From contig NZ_FNUJ01000004.1 in NCBI RefSeq assembly GCF_900107925.1, positions 186,001-250,000 of the forward strand: DNA of 64,000 bases. Direction: 5' to 3'. The stretch is from Amycolatopsis pretoriensis (GTDB lineage Bacteria > Actinomycetota > Actinomycetes > Mycobacteriales > Pseudonocardiaceae). Below the pieces are notes generated by a model. The model made no database searches. It was not told where the DNA came from and saw only the letters and a list, made by a program, of their open reading frames with translations. Below are positions 44,231 to 52,257 of the stretch, in pieces (within the stretch, counting starts at the first letter, position 1; every line of letters starts with the position of its first letter). The translations under genes and the position numbers were made by a program.

Positions 44231-44998
44231 ATGACCACCACCGCTCTCATCACCGGCGCCACCGCGGGCATCGGCGCGCAGTTCGCGCGCACGCTCGCCG
44301 CCGAGAAGTACGACCTCGTGCTCGTCGCGCGCGACACCGCGCGGCTGGAGGCCTACGCCGCTGAGCTGCGGGAACAGCACGGGGTCGCCGTCGAGGTGCT
44401 GCCCGCCGACCTGTCCGAAGTGGACGGTCGGACGGCCGTCGAGGAGCGGCTCGCCGCCGGGCCGGTCGACCTGCTGGTGAACAACGCCGGGTTCGGGCTG
44501 AACGGCGACTTCTGGACCATCCCGCCGGACGCGCTGCAGCGCCAGCTCGACGTCAACGTCACGGCCGTGCTGCGGCTGACCCGGGCCGTGCTGCCCGGCA
44601 TGATCGAGCGCGGCCACGGCGAGATCATCCAGGTCAGCAGCGTGGCGGGGTTCTTCAGCGGCCGCGGTTCGACCTACACGGCCAGCAAGAACTGGGTCAC
44701 GTCGTTCACCGAAGGCATCGCCGCGTCGTTGCCCGCCGGTGTCCGGATGATGGCGCTCTGCCCCGGTTTCACCGCGACGGAGTTCCACCAGCGGGCCGGG
44801 ATTGGGAAACCAGGTCCGAAAATCGCCTGGCTGGGTGTCGAACAGGTGGTCGGCGAGGCGCTCGCGGACCTGCGCCGCGGCAAGGTGATCTCGGTGCCGA
44901 GCCTGCAGTACAAGGCCGTCGTCGCGATCGGCGGGCTCCTGCCGCGCGCGGTGCTGCGCCGGATCAGCGGCGGCTTCGGCGGCAAAGGCCGTACCTGA
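44231..44998 (+). CDS. Short-chain dehydrogenase/reductase
   Basis: A 255-residue classical SDR. The NADP-binding motif is ALITGATAGIGAQFA, LLVNNAGFG is the NNAG motif, VSSVAGF holds the active serine, and YTASKNW holds the YxxxK pair near residue 150. The set resembles ketoreductases acting on short or fatty acyl substrates. Two copies of a 16-bp palindrome lie directly after its stop. Confidence 0.92.
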   Translation: MTTTALITGATAGIGAQFARTLAAEKYDLVLVARDTARLEAYAAELREQHGVAVEVLPADLSEVDGRTAVEERLAAGPVDLLVNNAGFGLNGDFWTIPPDALQRQLDVNVTAVLRLTRAVLPGMIERGHGEIIQVSSVAGFFSGRGSTYTASKNWVTSFTEGIAASLPAGVRMMALCPGFTATEFHQRAGIGKPGPKIAWLGVEQVVGEALADLRRGKVISVPSLQYKAVVAIGGLLPRAVLRRISGGFGGKGRT

Positions 44999-45004
44999 GG
45001 CGTA

Positions 45005-45053
45005 GCTTTCACGTGAAAGCGGCGACCTGGGCGCGTAGCTTTCACGTGAAAGC
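45005..45053. repeat. Two tandem copies of the palindrome GCTTTCACGTGAAAGC
   Basis: Perfect 16-bp palindromes at 45005-45020 and 45038-45053, inside a 19-base direct repeat (GTAGCTTTCACGTGAAAGC), 33 bases apart. They lie between the SDR stop and the ABC exporter. The 14-base core CTTTCACGTGAAAG recurs at 62920-62933 in the PfkB gene. Confidence 0.85.
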
Positions 45054-45059
45054 TCCGGA

Positions 45060-45075
45060 GTAGGGCTGTCCCTAC
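45060..45075. promoter_or_regulatory. Operator-like inverted repeat upstream of the ABC exporter
   Basis: GTAGGG-ctgt-CCCTAC, perfect 6-bp arms, 59 bases before the ABC ATPase start codon. A TAGCGT -10 box (45122-45127) follows, 7 bases before the ATG. It could bind a response regulator or repressor controlling the exporter. Confidence 0.45.
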
Positions 45076-45134
45076 CCCGAAGACGCGCGTGCGCACCAGG
45101 GTGATCCGGGGGCTGCCTCAATAGCGTTTTCCGC

Positions 45135-45869
45135 ATGACGAATGAGGCGGTTCGGCTCGAGGCCGTGCGCAAGGAATACGGCGGCGTGGTCGCGCTGGAC
45201 GGGGTCTCGATCTCGTTCCCGCGTGGCGGGTTCACGGCGGTGATGGGCCCGTCCGGGTCGGGCAAGAGCACCTTCCTGCACTGCGCGGCCGGGCTCGACC
45301 GGCCGACGTCGGGCCGGGTCGTGCTCGACGGCCAGGACCTCGACGGCAAGAACGAGACGTACCTGACGAAGCTGCGGCGCGATCGCGTCGGCTTCGTCTT
45401 CCAGGCGTTCAACCTGCTCCCGGCGCTGACGGTCGAGCAGAACGTCGTGCTGCCGCTGCAGCTGGCCGGCAAGCGCCCGGACAAGCGGCTCGTGGCGCGG
45501 ATCCTCGCGCACGTCGGCCTCGACGGGCGCCGCAAGCACCTGCCCGGCCAGCTCTCCGGCGGCCAGGCGCAGCGCGTCGCGATCGCGCGGGCGCTGGTCA
45601 CCGACCCGGCCGTGCTCTTCGCGGACGAGCCGACCGGCGCGCTCGACACCCGCACGGCCGCGGACGTCCTCGCCCTGCTGCGCGACTCGGTTCGGTCGTC
45701 CGGCCAGACGGTGATCATGGTGACGCACGACCCGGTCGCCGCGTCCTACGCCGACCAGGTCGTGTTCCTGGCCGACGGCCGGATCGCCGGCCGGCTGGAC
45801 CGGCCGACCGCGGAAGCCGTCGCCGAGCGGATGACCCACCTGGGCGCGTGGGACCGGGTGGCGGCCTGA
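45135..45869 (+). CDS. ABC transporter ATP-binding protein (MacB/LolD type)
   Basis: A 244-residue ATPase. Walker A GPSGSGKS, Q-loop FVFQAFNLLPALTVEQN, signature LSGGQAQRVAIARAL and Walker B VLFADEPTGALD are all intact, and the LLPALTVEQNV segment marks the MacB/LolD/SalX class that works with FtsX-type permeases. It overlaps the permease start by 1 base (TGATG). Likely exports a peptide, antibiotic or lipid-like compound. Confidence 0.95.
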   Translation: MTNEAVRLEAVRKEYGGVVALDGVSISFPRGGFTAVMGPSGSGKSTFLHCAAGLDRPTSGRVVLDGQDLDGKNETYLTKLRRDRVGFVFQAFNLLPALTVEQNVVLPLQLAGKRPDKRLVARILAHVGLDGRRKHLPGQLSGGQAQRVAIARALVTDPAVLFADEPTGALDTRTAADVLALLRDSVRSSGQTVIMVTHDPVAASYADQVVFLADGRIAGRLDRPTAEAVAERMTHLGAWDRVAA

Positions 45870-48316
45870 TGTTCACGCTCGCGATGCGGACGCTGCGCCT
45901 GCGCAAGGGCGGCTTCCTGGCGACGTTCGTCGCCGTGTTCTTCGGCGCGCTGATCGTCTCGGCGTGCGGTGGCCTGATGGAAACCGGCATCCGGTCCGAC
46001 ACGCCGGTGCAGCGGCTGGCCGCGGCGCCGATCGTCGTCGGCGGACAGCAAACGCTTGCGGTGCCCGAAGACGACCCGGCGACGCTCGACCCCGAGGACA
46101 AGCACAAGTACAAGAACGCGACGCTGCCCGAGCGCGTCCGGGTGGACGCGGCGCTGGCCGACCGCCTGCGCGCGGTCCCCGGCGTCACGAGCGTCGTCGG
46201 CGAAGTCAGCTTCCCGGCGCAGCTCGGCGCGGCGAGCGCGCTCGGGCACGCGTGGGACTCCGCCGCGCTGACGCCGTACGCGTTGACCGGCGAAGCGCCG
46301 AAGCCGGGTGAAGTGGTCGTTGACGCCGACATGGGGATCGCCGTCGGGACCACTCTGCCCGTCGCGGCGCACGGGACCGTCGGCCAGTACCGCGTGTCCG
46401 GCGTCGCGAAGGCGCCCCAGTCCATGCGGGACCCGGCGCTGTTCTTCGCGGCTTCCGACGCGGAGAGGCTGTCGGGGCACCCCGGGCAGTTCGACGCGAT
46501 CGGCGTCTTCGGCGGGGACGCGGCCGCGGTGTCGGCGGTCGTCGGCGACGCCGGGGTCGTGACGACCGGCGCCGACCGCGGTGCCCTGGAGTTCCCGGAG
46601 GTGGCCAAGAGCGGCGAGAACCTGATCGTGCTCGCCGCCGTCTCGGGCGGGTTGTCGGCGATGGTCATGGTGTTCGTCGTCGCCGGCACGCTCACGCTGT
46701 CGACCCAGCAGCGCCAGCGCGAACTCGCGCTGCTGCGCGCGATCGGCACGACCCCGCGGCAGTTGCGGCGGCTGGTGCTCGGGGAGGCGCTCGTCGTCGG
46801 GCTGCTCGCGGTCGCCGTCGCGATCGTGCTCGGGCCGGTGCTCGGGAACTGGCTGTTCGACCAGCTCGCGGCCAACCACGTCGTGCCGGACGTGCTGCGG
46901 TTCGGGCAGGGCTGGATCCCGGCGATCGTCGCCGCGGGCGCGTCGCTGCTGGCCGTCTTCGCCGCGTCCTTCGTGGCCGGACGGCGGGCTTCGAAGGTCC
47001 GTCCGACCGAGGCACTCGCCGAAGCCGCCGTCGAACGGCGCTGGCTGACGCCGATCCGGCTGATCACCGCGATCCTGTGCTTCGCGGGCGGGACGGCGCT
47101 GGCGATCGTCACGGTCGCCGTCATGACCGGTCCGGTCGCGGCCAGCACGGCCGGCCCGGCGGTGATGCTGTGGGCGTTCGGCCTGGCGGCGCTCAGCCCG
47201 GGCGTCACCAAGGTGATGGCGGTGCTGCTGCGCTGGCCGGTGCAGGCGTTGAGCGGCGTCACCGGCCGGGTCGCGCTGCGCAACACCCGCGTCGGCGCGG
47301 TGCGGACGGCGGGCGCGGTCACCCCGATCATGCTCGCGGTCGGCATCGCGACCGCCAACATCTACCTGCAGACGACCCAGGAAGCCGTGTCGAACCAGGC
47401 GTACACCGAAGACCTGCGCGCGGACGCCGTCGTGGCCGGCCCCGGTGGCCTGGACCCGTCGGTGCTGGGCCGGGTGCGTGCGACGCCGGGGGTCGCGAGT
47501 GCCTCGGAGTACGTCTCGAGCACGGTGTTCATCGAGAAGCCGTTCGACTCGAACCACGACGAAGACGGCTGGACCGCGCAGGGTGTCAGCGAGCTGACCG
47601 GGAACGCGATCGAGGTGCCGGACACGCTCGGCCACCACGTCGGCGACACGCTGTCGCTGCGGCTCGGCGACGGCTCGCCGGTGGACGTGCGGGTGTCCGC
47701 CGTCGTGAAGCAGCGGGCCGGGTTCGAGAAGCTCGTGCTGCCGGCCGGGCTGCTCGCCCCGCACACGACGGCCGGCCTCGCGCCGCAGCTGCTGGTGCGC
47801 GCGGCCGACGGCGTCGACAGTGCGACGCTGACTGCGCGGCTTCGCGAGGCGACCGCGGGATTACCGGTCTCCATCGGTGATCGGGACGCGCTGATCGCGG
47901 CGCACGCGAAGGGCAACGAGGTCGGCGCGTGGGTCAACTACCTGCTCGTCGGGATGATCATCGCGTACACGGTGATCTCGGTGGTGAACACGCTGGTGAT
48001 GGCGACATCGCGGCGGCGGCGCGAGTTCGGGCTGCAGCGGCTGAGCGGGTTCACCCGCGGCCAGGTGCTGCGGATGGCCGGCGTCGAAGGCGGGCTGATC
48101 GCGACCATCGCGGTGCTGCTCGGGACGCTCGTCGCGGCGGGTTCGATCGTGCCCTTCTGCCTGGTGGTCAGCGGATCACCGCTCCCGTCCGGGCCGCTCG
48201 CGATCTACCTGGTGGTGCTCGCGATCGCCGTGGTGCTCTCGCTCGTCGCGATCCTGGTCCCGGCCTGGGCGGCGACGCGCGGGCGTGCGGTCGACGCCAC
48301 ATCCATCGGGGAGTGA
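45869..48316 (+). CDS. FtsX-like ABC transporter permease
   Basis: An 815-residue permease with two FtsX-type halves. One helix lies near the N-terminus (GGFLATFVAVFFGALIVSACGG), followed by an extracytoplasmic domain. The first helix bundle is at about residues 250-430 (QQRQRELALLRAIGTTPRQLRRLVLGE loop), a second extracytoplasmic domain lies at about 500-680, and the last bundle at about 690-810 (RRRREFGLQRLSGFTRGQVLRM loop). Duplicated halves in one chain are typical of actinobacterial MacB-like exporters. Partner of the preceding ATPase. Confidence 0.93.
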   Translation: MFTLAMRTLRLRKGGFLATFVAVFFGALIVSACGGLMETGIRSDTPVQRLAAAPIVVGGQQTLAVPEDDPATLDPEDKHKYKNATLPERVRVDAALADRLRAVPGVTSVVGEVSFPAQLGAASALGHAWDSAALTPYALTGEAPKPGEVVVDADMGIAVGTTLPVAAHGTVGQYRVSGVAKAPQSMRDPALFFAASDAERLSGHPGQFDAIGVFGGDAAAVSAVVGDAGVVTTGADRGALEFPEVAKSGENLIVLAAVSGGLSAMVMVFVVAGTLTLSTQQRQRELALLRAIGTTPRQLRRLVLGEALVVGLLAVAVAIVLGPVLGNWLFDQLAANHVVPDVLRFGQGWIPAIVAAGASLLAVFAASFVAGRRASKVRPTEALAEAAVERRWLTPIRLITAILCFAGGTALAIVTVAVMTGPVAASTAGPAVMLWAFGLAALSPGVTKVMAVLLRWPVQALSGVTGRVALRNTRVGAVRTAGAVTPIMLAVGIATANIYLQTTQEAVSNQAYTEDLRADAVVAGPGGLDPSVLGRVRATPGVASASEYVSSTVFIEKPFDSNHDEDGWTAQGVSELTGNAIEVPDTLGHHVGDTLSLRLGDGSPVDVRVSAVVKQRAGFEKLVLPAGLLAPHTTAGLAPQLLVRAADGVDSATLTARLREATAGLPVSIGDRDALIAAHAKGNEVGAWVNYLLVGMIIAYTVISVVNTLVMATSRRRREFGLQRLSGFTRGQVLRMAGVEGGLIATIAVLLGTLVAAGSIVPFCLVVSGSPLPSGPLAIYLVVLAIAVVLSLVAILVPAWAATRGRAVDATSIGE

Positions 48317-48343
48317 GGCGGCGCGTGTGTAAGACTCTCGGCC

Positions 48344-48907
48344 GTGGCGAACCCCGGGTTGGATCAAGCGGCGAAACTCGAACTGGCCAGGCTGGTCACC
48401 GATCTTTCCGTGGTGCACGGAAAAGTGACCCTGGCCTCGGGCAAGGAAGCCGACTACTACATCGATCTCCGGCGCGCGACGCTGCACCACGCGGCCGCGC
48501 CGCTGATCGGCAAGCTGCTGCGCCAGCTGACGGCGGACTGGGACTACGTGGCGGCCGGCGGCCTGACCCTCGGCGCCGACCCGGTCGCGCTGGCGATGCT
48601 CCACTCCGCGGCGACGGACGGGGTCGTGCTGGACGCGTTCGTCGTCCGCAAGTCCGTCAAGGAACACGGCATGCAGCGCCGCATCGAGGGCATGGAGGTC
48701 CGCGGCCAGCGCGTGCTGGCGGTGGAGGACACCTCGACGACGGGCGGCAGCGTGCTGGAGGCGGTCGCGGCCCTGCGTGAAGCGGGCGCGAACGTGATCG
48801 GCGTGGTGACGGTGGTCGACCGCGACACCGGGGCGCGGGAGGCCATCGAGAAGGAAGGCCTGGAGTACCGGTACGTCCTGGGCAAGGACGACCTCGGCCT
48901 GGACTGA
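48344..48907 (+). CDS. pyrE: Orotate phosphoribosyltransferase
   Basis: A 187-residue enzyme of de novo pyrimidine synthesis, joining orotate and PRPP to give OMP. The phosphate-binding loops are LASGKEADYYIDLRRATLH and FVVRKSVKEHGMQRRIEG, and the PRPP motif is VLAVEDTSTTGGSVLEAV near residue 125. GTG start 27 bases after the ABC permease stop. It ends with a terminator and stands apart from the other pyr genes. Confidence 0.97.
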   Translation: MANPGLDQAAKLELARLVTDLSVVHGKVTLASGKEADYYIDLRRATLHHAAAPLIGKLLRQLTADWDYVAAGGLTLGADPVALAMLHSAATDGVVLDAFVVRKSVKEHGMQRRIEGMEVRGQRVLAVEDTSTTGGSVLEAVAALREAGANVIGVVTVVDRDTGAREAIEKEGLEYRYVLGKDDLGLD

Positions 48908-48912
48908 CGCTC

Positions 48913-48942
48913 CGGGCCGGGGACCCGCGCGTCCCCGGCCCG
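48913..48942. terminator. Bidirectional terminator between pyrE and the CsbD gene
   Basis: CGGGCCGGGGAC and GTCCCCGGCCCG form a perfect 12-bp stem with a 6-base loop, 5 bases after the pyrE stop and 6 bases after the stop of the convergent CsbD gene. Confidence 0.83.
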
Positions 48943-48948
48943 CGCGGC

Positions 48949-49134
48949 TCAGTTCTTGAACAGGTCCTTCGCGGCGTCCTTCACGTTCTCGACCGCGCCC
49001 TTCAGGCCGGCCTTCGCCTGGTCAGCCTGGCCTTCCGCCTTCAGCTGCTCGTCGCCGGTGGCGGCCCCTGCCGTCTCCTTCGCCTTGCCGCCCAGCTCCC
49101 CGGCCTTGTTGCTGATCTTGTCGCCCAGCGACAT
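48949..49134 (-). CDS. CsbD family stress protein
   Basis: A 61-residue, Lys/Ala/Glu-rich protein. It begins MSLGDKISNKAGELGGKAKE, continues TGDEQLKAEGQADQAKAGLKG, which is the CsbD signature (D-x-L-x-AEG), and ends DAAKDLFKN. CsbD proteins are small, largely disordered general-stress proteins of unknown activity. It diverges from an ECF sigma gene, across a space that holds a 16-bp palindrome; stress control by that sigma factor is possible. Confidence 0.9.
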   Translation of the reverse strand: MSLGDKISNKAGELGGKAKETAGAATGDEQLKAEGQADQAKAGLKGAVENVKDAAKDLFKN

Positions 49135-49222
49135 CGCGCACCTCCCGTTCCGGCGGCGCCCCCGGCGGGCACCCTGGTACCGGAAGGACCACCGGGGCGC
49201 GTGATCGTCACGGAGTCGCCGC

Positions 49223-49238
49223 GGTGACCCGGGTCACC
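49223..49238. promoter_or_regulatory. Palindrome in the CsbD/sigma divergent promoter
   Basis: GGTGACCCGGGTCACC is a perfect 16-bp palindrome 57 bases before the sigma-factor start and 89 bases before the CsbD start. It may bind a regulator of this stress region; a chance GC-rich palindrome cannot be excluded. Confidence 0.35.
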
Positions 49239-49294
49239 GACAATCACCCCGTGACGTTTTCCGCCCGCCGGTGTCCTCCTCCCGAGGAGGTGCC

Positions 49295-49849
49295 GTGACG
49301 ACCACCGCAACGCCGCTCGACGATGCGACTCTCGTCGGGCGCGCCAAGGACGGCGATGTCCGGGCCTACGAACAGCTCGTGCTGCGCTACCAGGGCCCGA
49401 TGTTCCGGCTCGCCGTGAAGATGCTCGCGCACCGCGGCGACGCCGAGGACGTCGTGCAGGAGGTGTTCCTCAACGCCTGGCGCAAGCTCGGCCAGCTCGG
49501 GGACGACGCCGCGTTCGTCGGGTGGCTCTACCGGGCCACCACGAACCGCTGCCTCAACACGATCCGCGCGCGCAAGCCGCAGGCCGACGTCGACCTCGAC
49601 ACCGCCGAGTCGCCGCGGGCGGACCTGCAGCCGGAGCGGGCGGCGCAGGTGAGCGGGCAGCTCGCGGCGTTGAACGCCGCACTGGAACAGCTGACGCCCG
49701 AACAACGCGCGTGCTGGCTGCTCCGGGAAGTGCACGGCCGGTCCTACGAAGAGATCGGCGAAGTCGTCGGCGCGAACGCGACCGCGGTGCGCGGCCGGAT
49801 CGCGCGGGCCCGAGCCCAGCTGGCGGAGGTGATGAAGCCATGGCGATGA
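49295..49849 (+). CDS. ECF sigma factor (SigM/SigE-like)
   Basis: A 184-residue ECF sigma factor. Region 2 is RAYEQLVLRYQGPMFRLAVKMLAHRGDAEDVVQEVFLNAWRKL (residues about 22-65), and region 4 is LTPEQRACWLLREVHGRSYEEIGEVVGANATAVRGRIARARAQL. The GTG at 49295 has an ideal GAGGAGG site; an upstream in-frame GTG does not. The next gene starts inside its last codons and carries a zinc anti-sigma motif, so the pair is a sigma/anti-sigma unit. Confidence 0.94.
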   Translation: MTTTATPLDDATLVGRAKDGDVRAYEQLVLRYQGPMFRLAVKMLAHRGDAEDVVQEVFLNAWRKLGQLGDDAAFVGWLYRATTNRCLNTIRARKPQADVDLDTAESPRADLQPERAAQVSGQLAALNAALEQLTPEQRACWLLREVHGRSYEEIGEVVGANATAVRGRIARARAQLAEVMKPWR

Positions 49850-50409
49850 CGGACTACGAACTGCCCTGCGAACGCGATGTCGAGCAGGTGTGGGAGCGGC
49901 TCGACGCGGTCGGCGCCGGGCTGGCCGACGAGCACGAGCTGACCTGCCCGCACTGCCGGGCCGCGCGGGAAAGCCTGCTGGCGCTGCGGGAAGCGACGTC
50001 GGAACTGGTGGCCGAGGACGACGTGCCGCCCGCCCTGTTCGGCCGGATCATGTCCGCCGTGCGGGCCGAGGTGCGGCGCGGCTCGATGGTGGCGCTGCCG
50101 ACCCCGGAACCGGGGTTCGTCGAGATCAGCGAGCAGGCCGTCGCGGCCGTGTTGCGGTACGCGGCGGACACGGTCGACGGCGTCCGGGCGCGGCGCTGCC
50201 GGATCCGCCCGCTCGACGAGGGCGGGGTCGAAGTCGAACTCACCCTCGCGGTGAGTCTCCGGAACGCTACCGGTGGTGCAGCGTTGGCGCTGGTGCGGGA
50301 GCGGGTGAGCGCGGCGGCCGCGGCCCGGGTCGGGCTGACGCTGGCGAAGCTCGACCTGCTGGTTGATGACATTTTTGAAGAGGACGCTGTTGAGGGGCCA
50401 GGGGAATGA
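49840..50409 (+). CDS. Zinc-binding anti-sigma (ZAS) motif fused to an Asp23-like domain
   Basis: A 189-residue protein with two parts. The N-terminal 40 residues contain H32-x3-C36-x2-C39 (HELTCPHC), the ZAS zinc motif, preceded by a CERDVEQVWERLDA helix. The C-terminal part (about 95-185) has the Asp23/Gls24-like pattern ISEQAVAAVLRYAADTVDGVRARRCRIRP and VELTLAVSLRNATGGAALALVRERV. No membrane helix is seen. It overlaps the sigma gene by 10 bases and the next gene by 4. It may hold the sigma factor and sense envelope state through its Asp23-like part. Confidence 0.78.
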   Translation: MAMTDYELPCERDVEQVWERLDAVGAGLADEHELTCPHCRAARESLLALREATSELVAEDDVPPALFGRIMSAVRAEVRRGSMVALPTPEPGFVEISEQAVAAVLRYAADTVDGVRARRCRIRPLDEGGVEVELTLAVSLRNATGGAALALVRERVSAAAAARVGLTLAKLDLLVDDIFEEDAVEGPGE

Positions 50410-50762
50410 ACGTCGAGTACGTGATCGCCGATCCGGTGATCGCCAGCGTGGCGGCGAAGGCGGCGATCACGACACCCGGCGTCGTGCGGCTCGAACCGGG
50501 CCTGCGCGGCCTGGTGACGGCGTGGACGCGCGCCGCCCGCCAGCGCTGGAAGGGGCTCGACCCCGCGCCGGCCGACGGCGTCCGGGTCCGCACCGCCGAC
50601 GGCCGGCTGACCGTCGAGGTCGACCTGGTGACGGCGGCGGCCGACCAGGCCGCGGCGGTGGGCCGGGCGGTGCAGCGCTCGGTCGGCCGGTTCGTGGCCG
50701 AGCAGACCGGCCTGGCCGTCGACGGCGTTTCGGTGTCCATCCTGGACATCGAGCCCCGGTGA
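50406..50762 (+). CDS. Asp23/Gls24 family protein
   Basis: A 118-residue protein. It begins NVEYVIADPVIASVAAKAAITTPGVVRLEPG and ends VGRFVAEQTGLAVDGVSVSILDIEP, matching the alkaline-shock (Asp23/Gls24, DUF322) fold. Related proteins gather at the membrane during envelope stress. It overlaps the upstream gene by 4 bases (ATGA) and the next by 4 (GTGA). Confidence 0.85.
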   Translation: MNVEYVIADPVIASVAAKAAITTPGVVRLEPGLRGLVTAWTRAARQRWKGLDPAPADGVRVRTADGRLTVEVDLVTAAADQAAAVGRAVQRSVGRFVAEQTGLAVDGVSVSILDIEPR

Positions 50763-51070
50763 CCGGCGCCGAAGCCGTCGAGAAGATCGTCGGCGCCCTC
50801 GAAACCGTGGCCGGCCTCCGTCCGGCGACCTCGATCGCCCCCGAGACGACGTGGCTGCCGGTCGACTGGGCCGGACAGGCCGTCGACCTCTCGGCCGACG
50901 TCGTCCAGATCCGGCTCATCGCCACGCGGCTGCCGATCCCGCCGCTGCTGGAGCAGGCCGCGGCGGCGGTGCGTCCGGTGCTGGCCGGCACGGAGTGGGA
51001 AGGCGCGCGGCTGCGCCTGGTCGTCACCGACCTCGACGGCGCGGCCTTCGGGAGACCCACGTCACAGTGA
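50759..51070 (+). CDS. Hypothetical protein in the Asp23 operon
   Basis: A 103-residue protein I cannot name. It reads as alternating helices and strands (AEAVEKIVGALETVAGLRPATSIAPETTWL; LSADVVQIRLIATRLPIPPLLEQAAAAVRPVL; ARLRLVVTDLDGAAF), compatible with a degenerate Asp23-like fold: the LPIPPLLEQAA and VVTDLD parts align loosely with its neighbours. GTG overlaps the previous stop. The operon context is its best clue. Confidence 0.75.
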   Translation: MTGAEAVEKIVGALETVAGLRPATSIAPETTWLPVDWAGQAVDLSADVVQIRLIATRLPIPPLLEQAAAAVRPVLAGTEWEGARLRLVVTDLDGAAFGRPTSQ

Positions 51071-51132
51071 TCACCTCCCGCCCCCGGGGTCCTTGCCTAC
51101 GAAGGATCGAGGACGTTTCAGGGAGGATCACG

Positions 51133-51558
51133 ATGACCGCGACGGCCGAGAAAACCGAGACCACTGCCCTCGTCACCAAGCAGGGCACCACGACCATCGC
51201 CGACACCGTCGTGCAGAAGATCGCCGGGCTCGCCGCGCGCGAGGTCAGCGGCGTGCACGACCTCGGCGGCGGCGCCGCGCGGGCGTTCGGCGCTCTGCGC
51301 GACCGCATCCCGGGCGCGTCGGCCAGTGCCGGCCAGGGCGTCTCGGTCGAGGTCGGCGAGAAGCAGGCCGCGGTCGACCTGCAGATCCTCGTCGAATACG
51401 GCGTCGCCATCGCCGACCTCGCGCGGTCGGTGCGCCGCAACGTCGTCACCTCGATCGAGCAGATGACCGGGCTGCAGGTCGTCGAGGTGAACATCAACGT
51501 CAACGACGTCCACCTGCCCGGCGACGACGAGCCCGCGCCGGCCGACCGGGTCAGCTGA
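51133..51558 (+). CDS. Asp23/Gls24 family alkaline-shock-type protein
   Basis: A 141-residue Asp23 protein, the most typical of the set. It carries GTTTIADTVVQKIAGLAAREVSGVHDLGGG, GVSVEVGEKQAAVDLQILVEYGVAIADLARSVRRNVVTSIEQMTGLQVVEVNINVNDVHL. It has a GGGAGG ribosome site 7 bases before the ATG, so it may be made at a higher level than the upstream members. Last of the sigma-Asp23 operon. Confidence 0.93.
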   Translation: MTATAEKTETTALVTKQGTTTIADTVVQKIAGLAAREVSGVHDLGGGAARAFGALRDRIPGASASAGQGVSVEVGEKQAAVDLQILVEYGVAIADLARSVRRNVVTSIEQMTGLQVVEVNINVNDVHLPGDDEPAPADRVS

Positions 51559-51577
51559 TCCGGCGTACCGTCGAAGT

Positions 51578-51739
51578 GTGGAAGAGCCGTCGAAGCCCGA
51601 CGAGCCGCCGGACCGGCCCGGGCACCAGCCGCCATGGAAGAAGCCGCATCCCTACCCCCGCGAGGAGCCGACGCAGTACCCCGCGAAGCGCCCGCCGGAG
51701 TTCCCACCGGGTGTAACGCCTCCGTCACCGCCCAGGTGA
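51578..51739 (+). CDS. Small proline-rich hypothetical protein
   Basis: A possible 53-residue protein, MEEPSKPDEPPDRPGHQPPW onward, very rich in Pro, Lys and Glu and ending VTPPSPPR. It starts with GTG 19 bases after the Asp23 gene. Codon third positions are G/C-rich, as in real genes, and the composition suggests a disordered or wall-interacting peptide. There is no ribosome site. Existence is uncertain. Confidence 0.4.
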   Translation: MEEPSKPDEPPDRPGHQPPWKKPHPYPREEPTQYPAKRPPEFPPGVTPPSPPR

Positions 51740-51847
51740 ATGGGTTGCTCCGCTGGGTTAAACATCACACAGCCGGGCACTCTCAGGGGCGGCCGAACTC
51801 GATCAGCGGAGTAAAGTCGCTGGTAGGGGGTTCGGTGAAGGGGGCGT

Positions 51848-52243
51848 GTGGTGGCGAAGTTCCTGGCGGACGTGACGGTCGCGGTACACATCCTGGCCCT
51901 GCTGCTCATCGGTTTCGGCGGTTTCGTCGCCTGGCGCTGGCCCAAGCTGATCTTCGTGCACCTGCTGGGCGTGGCCTGGGGCGTGCTGGTCAACGTGGCG
52001 CCGGTGCCGTGCCCGTTCACCGCGCTGGAGAACTACTTCCGCCACCAGCAGGGCCTCGGTGACCTGCCCGGCGGGTTCAACGCCTACTACCTCTACGACA
52101 CGGTGTTCCCGCGGGCGTGGCTGCCGGTGATCGGGGTCGTCGCGATCGCGGTGGTCGTCTACTCCTACGTCGGCGTCTACCACCGCTGGCGCCACCGCGA
52201 CCACAGCGAGGACGCCCGGACGCACCGGGTCCGGCTGGGCTAG
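51848..52243 (+). CDS. DUF2784 family membrane protein
   Basis: A 131-residue protein with three hydrophobic helices. The family pattern is VHILALLLIGFGGFVAWRWP, HLLGVAWGVLVNVAPVPCPFTALENYFR and YDTVFPRAWLPVIGVVAIAVVVYSYVGVY. The CPFTALEN motif is diagnostic of DUF2784, whose function is unknown. GTG 51848 or GTG 51851 are equally good starts. The methyltransferase gene begins 14 bases after its stop. Confidence 0.88.
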   Translation: MVAKFLADVTVAVHILALLLIGFGGFVAWRWPKLIFVHLLGVAWGVLVNVAPVPCPFTALENYFRHQQGLGDLPGGFNAYYLYDTVFPRAWLPVIGVVAIAVVVYSYVGVYHRWRHRDHSEDARTHRVRLG

Positions 52244-52257
52244 GCGACAATCGGGAG

